Origin: Epiperipatus broadwayi
Taxonomy: Eukaryota > Onychophora > Udeonychophora > Euonychophora > Peripatidae
Direction of reading: 5' to 3'
Assembly: GCA_028023455.1 (NCBI GenBank)
Contig: JAQFVV010000056.1
Coordinates: forward strand, 2,232,001 to 2,296,000
Length of the DNA: 64,000 nucleotides
Shown: positions 13,533 to 24,484 of the stretch, one piece after another
How positions within the stretch are numbered: the stretch's first letter is position 1
How the letters are laid out: each line of letters begins with the position of its first letter
Position numbers and translations under genes: made by a program
Notes under the pieces: model-generated
Told to the model about the DNA's origin: nothing
Seen by the model: only the letters and a program-made list of their open reading frames with translations
Database searches by the model: none

Positions 13533-13820
13533 TTAATTGGGTGGTGCTACTGGCTTTAAGCTTTGGGCATTGAAGGTACATTTTTCACCTTCAGGGGTTT
13601 CTATGAGAAGTGCATTCTCTCCCATTTTTCTTTTTATTTGGAATGGTCCCTCATATACATTCAAAAACTTTTTGAACTTATAATTCTGTGGGTTACTGAT
13701 TTGGGGAGTTCTTACAAATACAAAATCTCCTACTTTAAATACACCAGGCTTATGAGAGGCTTGGGTAATTTTTTTCTGTCCCATCTCTCTCAAATTCTGA
13801 CCAGCCTTTGTTAAATCATT
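13533..13820 (-). pseudogene. Gypsy integrase C-terminal region
   Basis: The minus-strand frame reads FKVGDFVFVRTPQ, then VYEGPFQIKRKMGENALLI and SLKPVAPPN. A 'VGD.V.V' strand followed by a GPF-type motif is the conserved C-terminal module of Ty3/gypsy integrases (the GPY/F region), which helps DNA binding and multimerisation. It ends at a stop at 13533, taken as the end of pol. It continues the integrase core fragment upstream (minus sense), with breaks between. Confidence 0.75.
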
Positions 13821-14096
13821 ATTATAATCTATCTCTTCTTCAGCTATAGTAGGTAAGGGAACCTTAATTAATATATAGGTTCCCTATATCCAAAGTGCAG
13901 ATACATTGGGGTGAATTTAGTGGATTCATTCTGTGTTATAATTTATATAATGAATGACATTCTTCAATTTATTCACCCAAGCACGGTGGTTGCTTCCTAA
14001 GTATACCCTAAACAATCTACCCAGCTCTCGCATAACTCTTTCACATGGGTTATATTGTGAGTTCCTAATTGAACACAGAATATGTTTTATACCCTG

Positions 14097-14279
14097 TCAT
14101 TCAATCCAACCTTTCCACTCCTTAGACAGGAATGATGTAGCATGATCTGTCAAAATAACCCTGGGTTTTCCTATATTTACAATTTGTATTTCTTGCAAGC
14201 ATTTAATTACATTCCTTGAATATGCCTCGGTCACCGGATATGCCCCTATGAATTTGGAGAAGACATCATAAGTGACCAA
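14097..14279 (-). pseudogene. Gypsy integrase catalytic core fragment
   Basis: A 60-codon open piece reads TYDVFSKFIGAYPVTEA, then PRVILTDHATSFLSKEW. This matches the integrase core around the first two acidic residues of the D,D-35-E triad: 'D.FSKF..AYP' and 'TD.G..F' (here TDHATSF, the Gly replaced). The region up to 14990 (minus sense upstream) has only broken frames where the zinc-binding N-terminus and connection should be. Confidence 0.75.
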
Positions 14280-14991
14280 AATAAACTTATATAGGATGGT
14301 AAAGTCCCATAGAAATTGATTGCCAAGAGATCATTGGGACAAACAGGTATTATTGGTTGCAAGACCCCAGCATATGACTTGTTAGCCTATTTTGATCTCA
14401 AACAGATCTCACAATATTTGAGCCTGTTCACTATGGACACATACAATCCAGACCAGCAGAAAAGTCTGCGCACAATATATGCTATCTTTCTGGGTCCATG
14501 GTGCCCATAAAGACAATGCACATAATATATCAATCAATTTCTAAAACACGATGGCTCTCCTTTATCTTATAATACAACAGACCTTCACTCATCTTATATC
14601 TCAAGATTACTTTACTCTTGATTATTATTTTTATGGCTACTGATTCAATCTCCGCATCCAAATATTGAATAATAGCATTCAACTATGGATCACGAGATTG
14701 TAAAATTGTTAAATTCTTTAAGTCATTTTCTACTGATTCATCAACTACCAGAGAGATGACAGTGATAAAAGCATAATCTAGATAAATGTGACAGGTGTCT
14801 ATTTTGACAGAATTCCTTCTTAGAATATCTGCTACAATATTATCCTTTCCCATACAATACTAAATCTTATAATTAAATTGTTGAAGGAAGAGACTCCACC
14901 TAACTAGCCTTTCACTATTTAAATAGCTTTGATTTATAAATTCTAAACTCTTGCGATCTGTAATAACAACTATTTCAGATCCAAGCAAATA
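14280..14991 (-). pseudogene. Decayed pol segment between RNase H and integrase core
   Basis: Minus-strand frames are interrupted throughout. By position this should carry the end of RNase H and the integrase HHCC zinc domain, but no clean motif could be read. It is kept as part of the element because both sides are assigned. Confidence 0.45.
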
Positions 14992-15276
14992 CTATCGTAG
15001 CTTTTGAAAAGCCCATACAACAGCCAAGGCTTCTTTCTCTGTGGTGGTATAATGTAATTCTGCACCCTTCAACAATCTACTCAAGAAATATAAGACACAG
15101 GGCTTCTTTTTGTGGTCCAGCTGTAATAAAACCACTCCTAGACCATACCCACTACTATCAGTTTGTACATAAAATATTTCTTGGAAATCAGGGTAATATA
15201 AGACTACAGTATTTAAAAAATTTGATTTTATTCTTTCAAATTCTATATAGTGGTTCTCAGTCCATTTCCATTTCAC
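14992..15276 (-). pseudogene. Gypsy RNase H fragment
   Basis: A 94-codon open piece reads YPDFQEIFYVQTDSSGYGLG, VLYFLSRLLKGAELHY and TTTEKEALAVVWAFQKLR. This is the Ty3/gypsy-type RNase H start: 'TD.S..G.G..L', 'SR.L' and the 'Y..TEKE.LA.V.A' block that carries the catalytic Glu. The frame breaks after the AFQKLR segment. Confidence 0.85.
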
Positions 15277-15371
15277 ATCTTTCCTTAATAGATTTAATAT
15301 ATGACCAGTGTCATATGCAAAATTTTCATAAAATCGATGATAAAAATTGCAGACACCAAGGAAAGAATGTA

Positions 15372-15745
15372 ATTGCTTTCTATTCTCTGGAATGGGAAAA
15401 TTTTGAATAGACTATTTTGTCAGGATGTGGTTTTATCCCCTCATATCCTACAATATGTCCCAAAAATTCTATCTCCTTAACAGCTATTCTACTCTTTTTT
15501 AAATTTATTTTAATATGTTTCTCGTCACACTCTTTCAGAAACATAATGAAAGAACGAAATTGCTTTCTATTCTCTGGAATGGGAAAATTTTGAATAGACT
15601 TTATTTTGTCAGGATGCGGTTTTATCCTCTCATATCCTACAATATGTCCCAAAAACTCTTTTTTTAAATTTATTTTAATATGTTTCTCGTCACACTCTTT
15701 CAGAAACATTAAGATGATGAAAGTGCTCTGACATGTTTTCAGAAG
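15372..15745. repeat. 187-bp tandem duplication inside gypsy RT
   Basis: The sequence beginning ATTGCTTTCTATTCTCTGG at 15372 recurs at 15559, a period of 187 bp, and both copies share the stretch to about CTCTTTCAGAAACAT. The second copy lacks about 24 bp (ATCTCCTTAACAGC region) present in the first. It duplicates the RT segment after the catalytic motif (protein FLGHIVGYE seen twice), so the RT frame carries the same peptide twice. Confidence 0.85.
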
Positions 15746-16130
15746 CAATCACATCATCTACATACATAGTAATAATGGCCTTGACTTCATCGGACAATAC
15801 GTTGTCTAAATACCCGAGGAGTCCAGCTCCACTGTTTATAAGCCCAAAATGCAGTCTTTTAAAAACATACGAGTAGCCCTCATATTTAAATGCAGTATAT
15901 TGCTGATCTTTATCATGCAAATATAACTGCCAATAACTAGCTGTTAAGTCAACTGTAGAAAAGACCTTTTTGTCCTTAAATTTAATGAGCAATTCCTGCA
16001 CAGTAGGAAGGACCTCATGTTCTGGAATTGTTAACTGATTCAAGAACCTCGCGTCCAGCAAATACGTATGAACTTGTTCTTTTTACGAACAACCACCAAT
16101 GGAATTTTATAGGTTGAGGGTCTTTTCTTA
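15690..16130 (-). pseudogene. Gypsy reverse transcriptase fragment with YVDD box
   Basis: The minus-strand frame (16061-15690) reads DARFLNQLTIPEHEVLP, FSTVDLTASYWQL, TAFKYEGYSYVFKRLHFGL and then TMYVDDVIA. These are RT motifs in order: 'D.R.LN..T', 'FST.DL...YWQ' with the first catalytic Asp, 'F...' of motif B, and the catalytic YVDD at 15753-15764. The usual 'PFGL.N.P..FQ' is altered (HFGLINSGAG), so motif B is degenerate. A frame break near 16080-16130 separates it from the protease ORF. Confidence 0.9.
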
Positions 16131-16150
16131 ATAATTTTCCACTCAACCAT

Positions 16151-16831
16151 TTAATCATTTTGCTTTCTTACTTCATCTTTATATTGGTGAGAGATAGGAT
16201 AGCTTTTACATTGGAAGGTGTTATAGTCCCTCAAGTGTATCCGATGCACATATCCCTTTATCACATCAGGCTTTTTAGAAAATACGTCCTTATATCTACA
16301 GAGCACCTGAAAAAACTTTTCCTTAAAGTTGTTATCTAACTCAGAAGATTCATAAACCTTTGCATGTAAATCTGACTCTGTAGAATTATCTTGGATGACT
16401 AGTATAATGGGTACCAACCTCTTAAAACTATACTTTCCCCCTTTTATAACTATTTCTTGATTTGCATAATCAATAATACATCCAAACTGATTCATGAAGT
16501 CGGATCTTATTATGACCTCATGAATAAGTCCAGACATAATCAAAAGGATTTGTTCCACTGTGATTGAATTAATTCTCACATTCAGCCATAGTTGCTGAGT
16601 AAACAATTTCGCCTTAAGACCATTTGCCATTATAACCTGTGTCTGTCTCAATGCCAACATAGGCATTTCAGAATTAATTTCAGCAAGCTTACTATAAAAA
16701 TTTTCTGAGATAAGGGAAATTTGGCCCCCTGAATCAAGTAAAGCTTTTACTGAGGTACCCTGAATAACTGATAATTTCCTGGCAATAATTACTGATATAA
16801 TTTTCCAATTCCCTATCATAATCATCGTCAC
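16151..16831 (-). pseudogene. Gypsy aspartic protease and RT N-terminus
   Basis: A 226-codon open piece. Around residues 28-43 it reads VKALLDSGGQISLISENF, the active site of a retropepsin (Asp-Ser-Gly for the usual Asp-Thr/Ser-Gly). Around residues 90-105 a hydrophobic strand with LIMSGLIHEVIIRSDFMNQF corresponds to the second conserved protease block ('I.G.DF'). Near the end, VFSKKPDVIKGYVHRIHL and SYPISHQYKDEVRKQ are the linker and start of the gypsy RT. It would process gag-pol. The start is open at the 5' end; no zinc knuckle was recognised just upstream. Confidence 0.85.
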
Positions 16832-17040
16832 TCCCCAAATTTACTATACTATGAGACTCCCACAGTGAGGAACATTCCAACAAGGCCACTTCTAATTTAA
16901 AGGACTAGTCTTAGGCCTAACCCCAAGCATCTTCACAGGTGTATTCTATGATATGCTGACAGGATAGCTTCCTGCTGCACAAGCACTCTTTTCTGCTTTA
17001 TCACAATCATTGGGATTAGCCCTGTTTGTATTCACTTGTG

Positions 17041-17152
17041 TTAAAGACTTAGTATATTTAGTGCCCCTATAGGACCTATTATTTTTACTATCTCAAGTTA
17101 AAGACTTAGTATATTTAGTGCCCCTATAGGACCTATTATTTTTACTATCTCA
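17041..17152. repeat. 57-bp tandem duplication
   Basis: TTAAAGACTTAGTATATTTA at 17041 recurs at 17098; the two 57-bp copies are almost identical to the end of ACTATCTCAAG. It sits between the gag and protease pieces of the gypsy element. Confidence 0.9.
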
Positions 17153-17836
17153 AGTTCTTCTATTCCTATAATACTTAATGGGAGAAACATTGTAAGTGGG
17201 ATTATTTTTGTGGTATTTATAACCACTTTCTGTAGGTGCTTCACTTATCTCGAGCGATCCAAGTATATTGGATACCTCTTCGACAGTATGCCTGTCAGCA
17301 GCAATCAGAGTTTGCTCGATATGGCATGGCAAGTTTCTCCTAATAATGCGAATTATTTGGTTTTCCGATAACGGAAATGCTGTCATCATTTTTAACTTTG
17401 CTGTCTGCATCCGAAAAATTGAATCAAACTACCCTTACTAACATTATATTTATCCTTGCTAATTTGGTGCCTAATGTTGTCCTGTTTGTCTTCCCCCCAA
17501 AAACTATTATTTAAAATCCCCATATGTTTCTGGCTTATTAAACAAGGACTCCCACCAATGTTTGGCGGATGTACTCAAATGTTTGCTGGCCACTGACAAT
17601 TTTGCCATCTCACTTAACCTACTTAATGAGAATAACTCTTCCAGCGCATTCAAATATTCTATCGGGTTTTCATCATATTCACCCTTGAAGACCTTGAGTT
17701 GGTTAAACCTGGCTATGTTCTCATCTATCCTTTCATTCTTAATTTTTTCTGGACTATGTACTAACTTACTATTCTCTTCACCATATATTGATGGTATATC
17801 ATAATCACTTTTACTTAACTTATTTTCTGAGGCCAT
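17150..17836 (-). pseudogene. Gypsy gag (capsid) fragments
   Basis: The first piece starts at an ATG at 17836 (MASENKLSKSDYDIPS) and runs to about 17507. It holds FNQLKVFKGEYDENPIEYL, VASKHLSTSAKHWWESLF and a NKPETYGDFK end. The second piece (17410-17150) reads LSENQIIRIIRRNLPCHIEQ. The order 'F.G...E.P..YL', 'A..HL...A..WWESLF', then 'I...LP..I' is the capsid-like core of Ty3/gypsy Gag, which assembles the particle. Related Gag pieces occur at 49.0 kb and 57.0 kb. A frameshift separates the two pieces. The ATG sits right at the edge of the repeated block at 17833-18783. Confidence 0.85.
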
Positions 17837-18783
17837 CCCAATACGGCCCAACCGATGAGTGCTTGTTTTGTACGAAATGCATGTATTGAAGATCATCTAT
17901 TTTTTTCACATGTATATAGTAATGTGTGTCGGTTGTTTAAGATGGAGTGAAAGACGAATACAGACCGAAAAATTCCAAGTTCAAACATCTGTAGTTACCT
18001 ATATATGAAGCGTTCAGTACAGTGAATGAATAGGTTAATGAGTTGGTTAATATTCTTAAATCAAAGTTTATTTCTAAAGGGAATTTTACTTTGTTCCAAA
18101 GTTATTTATATTATTTTAAGATATGTTTTTAATAAACTTAAGATATACTTTATTTATATAGTTGTACTACATTTTTAGAAAGATTTAAAATTGGATCACA
18201 GACTTACACTATGATAAGCCGTTTAAAAAAATATAGATTTGTTGTTTTAATTATAGCAAAATTAATTTGAATAATAATTAGCTAAAAATAAATTTATTTT
18301 GTCACAAATTCTATTTAAACTGAATGACACATATGGGAATAAATAAACTTTGCGATGTTGATCTTGATTTAAATTGTATGTGATCTGGGTTACTGCCATG
18401 TGATCTTATATGTAAAGAATATAAAAAATGTATGTATATATAATTAACATCATTAGTTGCTCTGAAGATCAATGACATTTGATGCTAAAAGTGTGACATT
18501 TGATGCTAAAAGTGAGTTTTATTTCTGAAACGTTTAGTTTTTTTTGTTTACCACTTTTCTTTTGTATTATACTATGCAAAACAAAATTTATTGCATTGCT
18601 AGTAGAATAAAATATGTAACAATTAAGGACCTAAAGTAACAATTCAAATTTTAATTCAAAAACTTTTAGTTCTTCAGTCTTTTTCTCACTTCAAAATAAA
18701 TTATCATCAGTTAATAAGTTTTTTTTAAAAGAATTTGATTTTTTCAAATAATAAAAATCACTTAAAAAGAAATTAGGGCATAA
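17833..18783. repeat. P block, first copy (flanks array unit U1)
   Basis: This ~950-bp AT-rich block, starting CCATCCCAATACGGCCCAAC, is repeated at 24485-24654 plus 26478-27260, at very high identity by eye. It stands directly left of the core of U1 and of U2 but is absent from U3-U5. It begins exactly at the gypsy gag start on one side and at unrelated sequence in the second copy. No coding potential. It could be gypsy leader/LTR material, but no copy was found at the other end of that element. Confidence 0.85.
18473..18514. repeat. 21-bp tandem repeat, two copies
   Basis: TGACATTTGATGCTAAAAGTG is present twice in tandem. The same pair recurs in the second P block near 26947-26990. Confidence 0.85.
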
Positions 18784-18858
18784 ATTCAGTCATTAACAAT
18801 TATCAGTTTAACAAATAACACTTTTATAGAAAAACAAATTCAGGAACATAAAGATTTG

Positions 18859-19048
18859 CTGTAACTTTTCGTATCCACGTCAACCCGCTGATAACCCTGT
18901 AAATCTCTGCGAAAAAAATCATGAAAAAATCTGTCCCAAAATACCGTATACAATGTATTGTGGTCATCTTGTACACGGTATTTTGGGCAGATCACAAGAT
19001 TTACAAAGTTATCAGCGGATCGACACAAATGCGAAAAGGCTAGCAGGT
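18859..19048. repeat. Imperfect inverted repeat at the left end of U1
   Basis: Arms share CCGCTGATAAC, TGTAAATCT and CCCAAAATACCGTATACAA with their complements (TTGTACACGGTATTTTGGG, AGATTTACA, GTTATCAGCGG). In U3, U4 and U5 only the inner part survives (near 30787-30848, 34294-34353, 37818-37877); in U2 the right arm is deleted after CCCAAAAT. It may be the remnant of a small TIR element within the unit. Confidence 0.75.
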
Positions 19049-19086
19049 TCAATAGCGTATTGCAGGATTAGTTGTGAAACAACTAA

Positions 19087-19973
19087 TTAAGTGGAAGGTT
19101 TGACTTTTTTGGCTCCTGGTCCAGAAGAATCAACTTCAGTGAAGGACTGGTTTGCTATCCTGACAGACTTTGGGCTGACTTGAGATGGAGATCCTTAAGT
19201 GAAGGACTAGTTTGCCATCCCGACAGATTTTGGGCTTGCTTGAGATGGAGATCCTTTAGAGAAGGTCCTTTTTCGCATATGATAGAGCTTTCCGACTTCT
19301 TTAGAATATGCTTCTGTGTTCATGGTTTTGTCATCTGCATCCCCAGTTTCCTCATCATTACTTGGAGAAGCATCCCAAAAGACTATTGTGCTGCCAAATT
19401 CATTCAATGTTTTTATTTTGGATTTCTCATCAAGATGTTTATTAATCTTTTCAATAGCCTTTTTGGAGTTATTTAAATCACGAATTATATTTTCTTTTTC
19501 TGTTAATCATGTATGCAAATAGTTTTCCACATGCGGATTGTTAGAAGAAACTGTCTTTATTGCTTTGGCGAATGTTCTTGTAAGTGTGGAAATTTTTTTT
19601 CCTTAATACTTATTTCATTCTCCAAGAAAATAATTTTGTTTTGGAGATGATGTACTTCTTTTTTCAGACACACCACTAAATCATCATACGACTTTTCGAA
19701 AGGCTGGACAAAATGGCTGAAGTGTTTTTGTGTCCACTTTGTACAAGCATTGTATATGGTTTTTCTGCAAGACATGCAGAATATGTTCATCTTCTGAATA
19801 TGCATAGAACAGCTGATAATATCGCCCACTGTATCTGGTTGCAGTCTACGAACTCCTTTCATTATTTCATTGATTCTTTCACGAATTTCTCTTGCCTCTG
19901 TTAAACGATCACATAACCAGGACACAACACTACTTGTTAACCCTTCAGGGAATAATTGTCCTTCCTCAGCCAT
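19087..19973 (-). pseudogene. Gene A copy in U1: B-box/coiled-coil protein, broken
   Basis: Starts MAEEGQLFPEGLTSS at 19973. The B-box ligands are all present here, in the order C-x2-H-x7-C-x2-C-x4-C-x2-C-x6-H-x2-H (IFCMSCRKTIYNACTK shows the ICNAC cysteine changed to Tyr in this copy, so one ligand is in fact lost). The coiled-coil follows. A 1-2 nt change in the T-run near 19593 shifts the frame, and an in-frame stop follows SVGMAN near 19207. The remaining reading frames extend to 19087, where other copies end in a basic KKVKPS tail. Clearly non-functional as it stands; the inferred role is as for the U3 copy. Confidence 0.75.
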
Positions 19974-20026
19974 GGTTTTTTGTTAAAAGTATACGCTAAG
20001 TATACAAGAACTTAAAAATTCTTATT

Positions 20027-20150
20027 AAAAATCGGGAATTGAACAGACAGCAGAAAAAGTTAAGTTTATATTTCTTTTAAGTAAAGTTTTTTTCTTTTCT
20101 TAAAAGAAATAAAAACAACTTTTTCTGCTGTCTGTTCAATTCCCGATTTT
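20027..20150. repeat. Palindrome upstream of gene A, U1
   Basis: Left arm AAAATCGGGAATTGAACAGA.., right arm ..TCTGTTCAATTCCCGATTTT; the ~34-bp outer arms are nearly perfect. An inner pair ATTTCTTTTAAG / CTTAAAAGAAAT extends the foldback, leaving a small loop. It ends about 55 bp before the gene A ATG (19973), so it lies in the promoter or 5' leader. Confidence 0.9.
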
Positions 20151-20751
20151 CAAGTCCAGAACGCTCTTTTCTGTCGATTTAATTGTAGATTTTTCCAGTC
20201 AAGAGAAACGCTCTATTGTCATGTGCTTGCTGAAAACCCTATTATTACAACTTGATAAAGCAATACAAATTATAAACATTATTATTATTATTTTTATTTA
20301 ATTTTCACTATTCCAAATTCGATCATTTCTCAACAATTTTGACCTCATATAATTTTAATCTTTAATTATGTCTGTTCTATGTCAGTCAATTAGTATTTTC
20401 AATTAATAATATTAAAAGAATAAAAAGAATAGAAAAACAATTTCTACCAATAGATGAACATATTCATTTATATGTATATATACATTATGTGTATAGCAAC
20501 TTTGTTTGCTTTCTCACAATAGATATATAAAAAAAAGAGAATTAATTTCCCAAACATATTAATCTATATGTATTTTTATAATGTATATACTACATTTGTA
20601 TAAGTAAGTATATAAGATATTCTTTTTCAAACACATTAGTTTATCTGTATGTTTATATATGGATATACTATGTTTATATAAGCAAGTAGATAAGTTATTT
20701 AATTTGCCTACCACTTGGTCTGAATTCAAATATTGAAAAAGAAATTGTTTG

Positions 20752-21965
20752 TCATGCCATCTGCATTAGTAATCTTGGGTCCCCCCTATTGAATGACTGA
20801 TTCATGGACTCATCCATTTTATCAGCATGACCCCATATTTCAGCTGTGCTCTCTGTGAGTTCCTCCAATCTATTTTGGTGTATAACAGTAACAGTTTCCA
20901 AAGACATTAATTTGTTTGCAAATTGGTCCAAATGTCGATTCAATATATCTTCAACCCCATTGGGTATTTCACCTTCTTTATCCCGTGCACTCGAAAGATG
21001 ATCCAATTTGGTATGAATGGCTTGAATTTCCTCTTTGATTTTCACTTTCATGCTTTTTTTGATTTTTTTTTTATATCTTCCCTGAAAGTTTCATGGGTCT
21101 TATAAACCTCTTTAAGTTTCGTACCAAGCTGAACCACGATACCATCTGTCAAATCTATATATACCGGTCACCGCACTGTATAATTTTTTCATCCATCTCT
21201 TCTTTCATTCTATCCATCCCTTGTTTTAGTTCAATGCTATTTTTCCTTACCATTTCCATCCCTAGAGATAATTGTCCCATATTCTCGATTAGCCTTTTCT
21301 CAATTTCCTCTATTTCTGCGTTCGTTCTTGCTTCTATCTTATTTACATCTCCTTTCAATTCTTCTCTCCAATGACACATCTTTTCTTTCAGCTCTCCTTC
21401 TAACTTGCTCATATTATCTCTTGTTGCCATACTCTCCAATTTCACATTCATATCTTCTCTCATGGCATCCACTTGATTGCACATACTAGCAGTTATCTTT
21501 GCCTCCATGCTATTCATGTTTGATTCTAAACTAGCATTTATTCTCATGTCCATCTATTCATATCTGTTTTCATACTATTGATATCAGTTTTAGTTGCCAT
21601 TTCTGCCTTCATGCTGTTCATTTCAGTTTTCATTTCTGTTTTGATACTAATGAACTTACTCATCATTTTTTGAAACATTGCTTGCGAGATGGAAATATTT
21701 TCAGTATCATGTATTACTTTATTTTCAGATGCTTGAATAGTCTTGTCAGTGGGGACTTCTTGCATCTGGAAAGCTATTTGACTTTCTCCCAGTCTCTGTG
21801 ATTCATTCTCCTCCATCATAGACCCCCAGGAGTTTGGATCAATAAAGACCCTTTCCCATTACTATTATCAATATTACTTTCCCCTTCAACAACACTAGTA
21901 TCTAATATCTCTTTTATAATCTCTATATCTTTACTTCTCAATAGTAATCCACTTCTAAGTAACAT
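20752..21965 (-). pseudogene. Gene B copy in U1: gag-like coiled-coil ORF, broken
   Basis: Starts at ATG 21965 with MLLRSGLLLRSKD, an LRSG N-terminus like that of the gypsy gag at 48720. A 1-nt loss near 21825 breaks the frame. Then follow heptad-rich segments of Met/Lys/Glu/Asp (21819-21544 and 21553-21155, e.g. MKTEMNSMKAEMATKTDI), the shared frame break near 21545 and a stop near 21155. The last segment (21051-20752) stays in frame through FANKLMSLETVTV, unlike the other units, but a ~13-bp deletion near 20785 changes its end. Coiled-coil along almost the whole length; no zinc knuckle, protease or RT. Confidence 0.65.
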
Positions 21966-22354
21966 GTATCCAAATAATTATTTAAAAAATATTTATACCT
22001 ACAAATATCAAAATACAATACTGCAGGACTCCTAACCATTTCATGTCACTATTTATTTATCTACTGTCTATTTTTTTTAACTGGTGTTTAAGCTTGCCTA
22101 ATTCCTCTTTAATTTCATTTATTAATTTTTTATTTACAAGTTGATCTCTATTTGTTCTCTTCATCACATGTTGCATTCATCACTTACTTTGTTATTTATT
22201 TTTAATGTCAATTTTAAATTTCCAAAAAAAATAATAATTGATATATCTCTTCATCATCATTCCAATGAATATATACTTTGGTCTTATATAAGAGAGTATT
22301 TCCAATATGGATTTAAGATTTAAAGCTTAAAGGTATAATTAAAAAAATAGAATT

Positions 22355-24484
22355 TTTTTTTTTTTTAAAAAATATATGAAAAACCTTACTTGAGATGAGG
22401 TCGTCTTGATGGATCAATATCGAGAGGAATCTGAAAATTTACTTTTATTAAAAAAAAAAATACATATTAATTGTAGAGGATTCCCTTTTTTAATTTATAT
22501 CAATATAACATTTATCCATCCACTGGTTATACTTTTAAATGGTAGGTAAACAAATTTGAAAAATGAATTTTAAACACACAATAAAAAAAAATTACAATAT
22601 ATAAACTTTCAAATAGAAAAAATGACAAAAGCAAAAAAAAAATAATCATCACGTGAATAAAATATATAATTTATCTTGAGTAAAGCAAGCATTCATTCCA
22701 AAAAAAATGTTTATATCCATGGCTAACATTCTTTTTCTCCAACTCTGTTGTTAATTATATATTTCATGCTCCTTGATTGAAACACTCCCATATGAAATAT
22801 CTTTTCTGACCGTATGTGAATCCATGGAAGATGGCGGTACTCCAGCGTTCTTGAGATGGACATTCTGATGAAAAATTTTATAATTTCATAAATCCATAAT
22901 TTCCTAATGACATAGAAATTAGCTGGAAAGTGCTACAGCACTGTTTTTTTTTTTACCCCAAATACATTGTACTGATTTCTTTTATAAACTATTATTTATA
23001 ACTTGGCTTAATTGTATATAAAAATAGCTTTTAAAGACAACAGTTAATTTTTAATAGTTTCAGATTTTCTTTGCATTATTTATATTCTAATGAAATTTAG
23101 CTTGCAGAATAACTTAAGTCACTAATTTATTCCTGGCAATCTTAAATTAAAGTTCAACTTCTTGAAACTATAAATATTTTTTTTAAAGGGCAAAAAGTTT
23201 TTTTCTTATTATTATTTAAACTTTATTTTATACATATGATAATTATAAATAAAATGTTCTGGATTAAAAATAAAATTGAAAGAATATATGCTATAACACA
23301 ATACTATATACATATCAATTTTTAGACATATCTATTCTGTACTAATTGTATAATTTATCTCAGAATCATCATTAAATAAGAGTGAAGGGTCTCAATATAT
23401 ATAATAAATACTGTAGTAGCAATAAAGTGCATTAATAAAGAAAATAAACATTTCATTAGGTATTTATTATTCTAGACCATTTAAGTTAGAATGTATCTTA
23501 TATTGTTTTTTAGACTTTAATATGCAATCATTGAAAATATAATGGTAATTTCTCCATGTATTAAGATATATAATGTTCTCAGTTGTGATATAATCGGATA
23601 ATCATCAATAAAAACTGATATGGTAGCGAATCACATGGTCTAATATATATTAATAGAATTAGTAGATAATTGATTAAATAAAGCATTTTATAGCCATTTA
23701 TTAATAATATAAGTAATGCATTAAAAATGATAGAATATGATCTCCCTTTATAAAAGCATATTCCGCTATTCTTCTTTCATGTTTCTTTCTATGTTAATCA
23801 ATGTGAAACATTTAGTCATGGTTTTTTTATACTACTGTTGTATGATGAATTATATTGGAGATTTCTGTTTAATTCTGGAGAAAAAATAAAGTATATCTAT
23901 AAATCATTGTTGCTGCTGTACTTATACATTGAATGCTTCTGCTGAAATAATAATAAATGCATTAGTTTTTCATTCTTGATGTTAGAAATAACATAGATTG
24001 TGCAAAGACTAATTTATAGATATCAATTGTGCAAAATGGTGTCATTTGCTAACACTATATTCAAGTATCTAGAGGGATTTGAACTCAGGATTTTTCAACC
24101 CACATTTATCACCCACCTCATCTCAAACATATGACATACATGACCACATATATTTCTTGTAGAACCAGCACTCACCAGTTGGGCTAGATTACAATCTCCC
24201 ACACATACGCGCAATCAATGTTCAGTCCACATTAAGATAACAATTCCCAAAACATCAATAGGAAGTTCTCAATCCTCTCGCCCCCCCCCATTCAACCATC
24301 CACATCATTAGGAACCAACGATAGAAAGCATACCCATGTCGACATTATGTCAATCTAACCCCTCATATTATCAAATCTATGAAGGGTTTTGAGAATTCTA
24401 TCACTCATTTTTCAATGAAATGGACAGGTGAATAGTTGGAGGTATAAGAAGACTGAAGCCTGTCCATCAAAGTCCAAGAAATTC
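22355..24484. other. AT-rich spacer unique to the U1-U2 interval
   Basis: About 2.1 kb present only after U1. No gene, domain or internal repeat was recognised; it holds A/T runs and a C-run near 24280. It ends abruptly at the start of the second P block (24485). Confidence 0.6.

Larger units (their letters stand above)
13533..17836 (-). mobile_element. Decayed Ty3/gypsy LTR retrotransposon (gag-PR-RT-RH-IN order)
   Basis: On the minus strand the domains run in Ty3/gypsy order: gag (17836-17150), protease (16831-16151), reverse transcriptase (about 16130-15690), RNase H (15276-14992), integrase core (14279-14097) and integrase C-terminus (13820-13533). Each open piece is separated by stops or frameshifts, and two short tandem duplications lie inside. 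I could not find a pair of LTRs around it. The coding body is about 4.3 kb, close to the usual size for the family, so it decayed largely in place and was not heavily truncated. Confidence 0.85.
18784..22354. repeat. Array unit U1 (core)
   Basis: The most complete unit by structure: it keeps the full inverted repeat at its left end, and lacks the 1-nt insertion in gene B (near 20910) that U2-U4 share. It ends at AAAAAAATAGAATT and then passes into sequence found only here (22355-24484). Its gene A and gene B are broken by private changes. Confidence 0.9.

Noticed and set aside
17833-18783. P block as the 5' LTR of the gypsy element
   Set aside because: No copy was found at the other end of the element (below 13.5 kb), and clear TG/CA ends and primer-binding site could not be placed.
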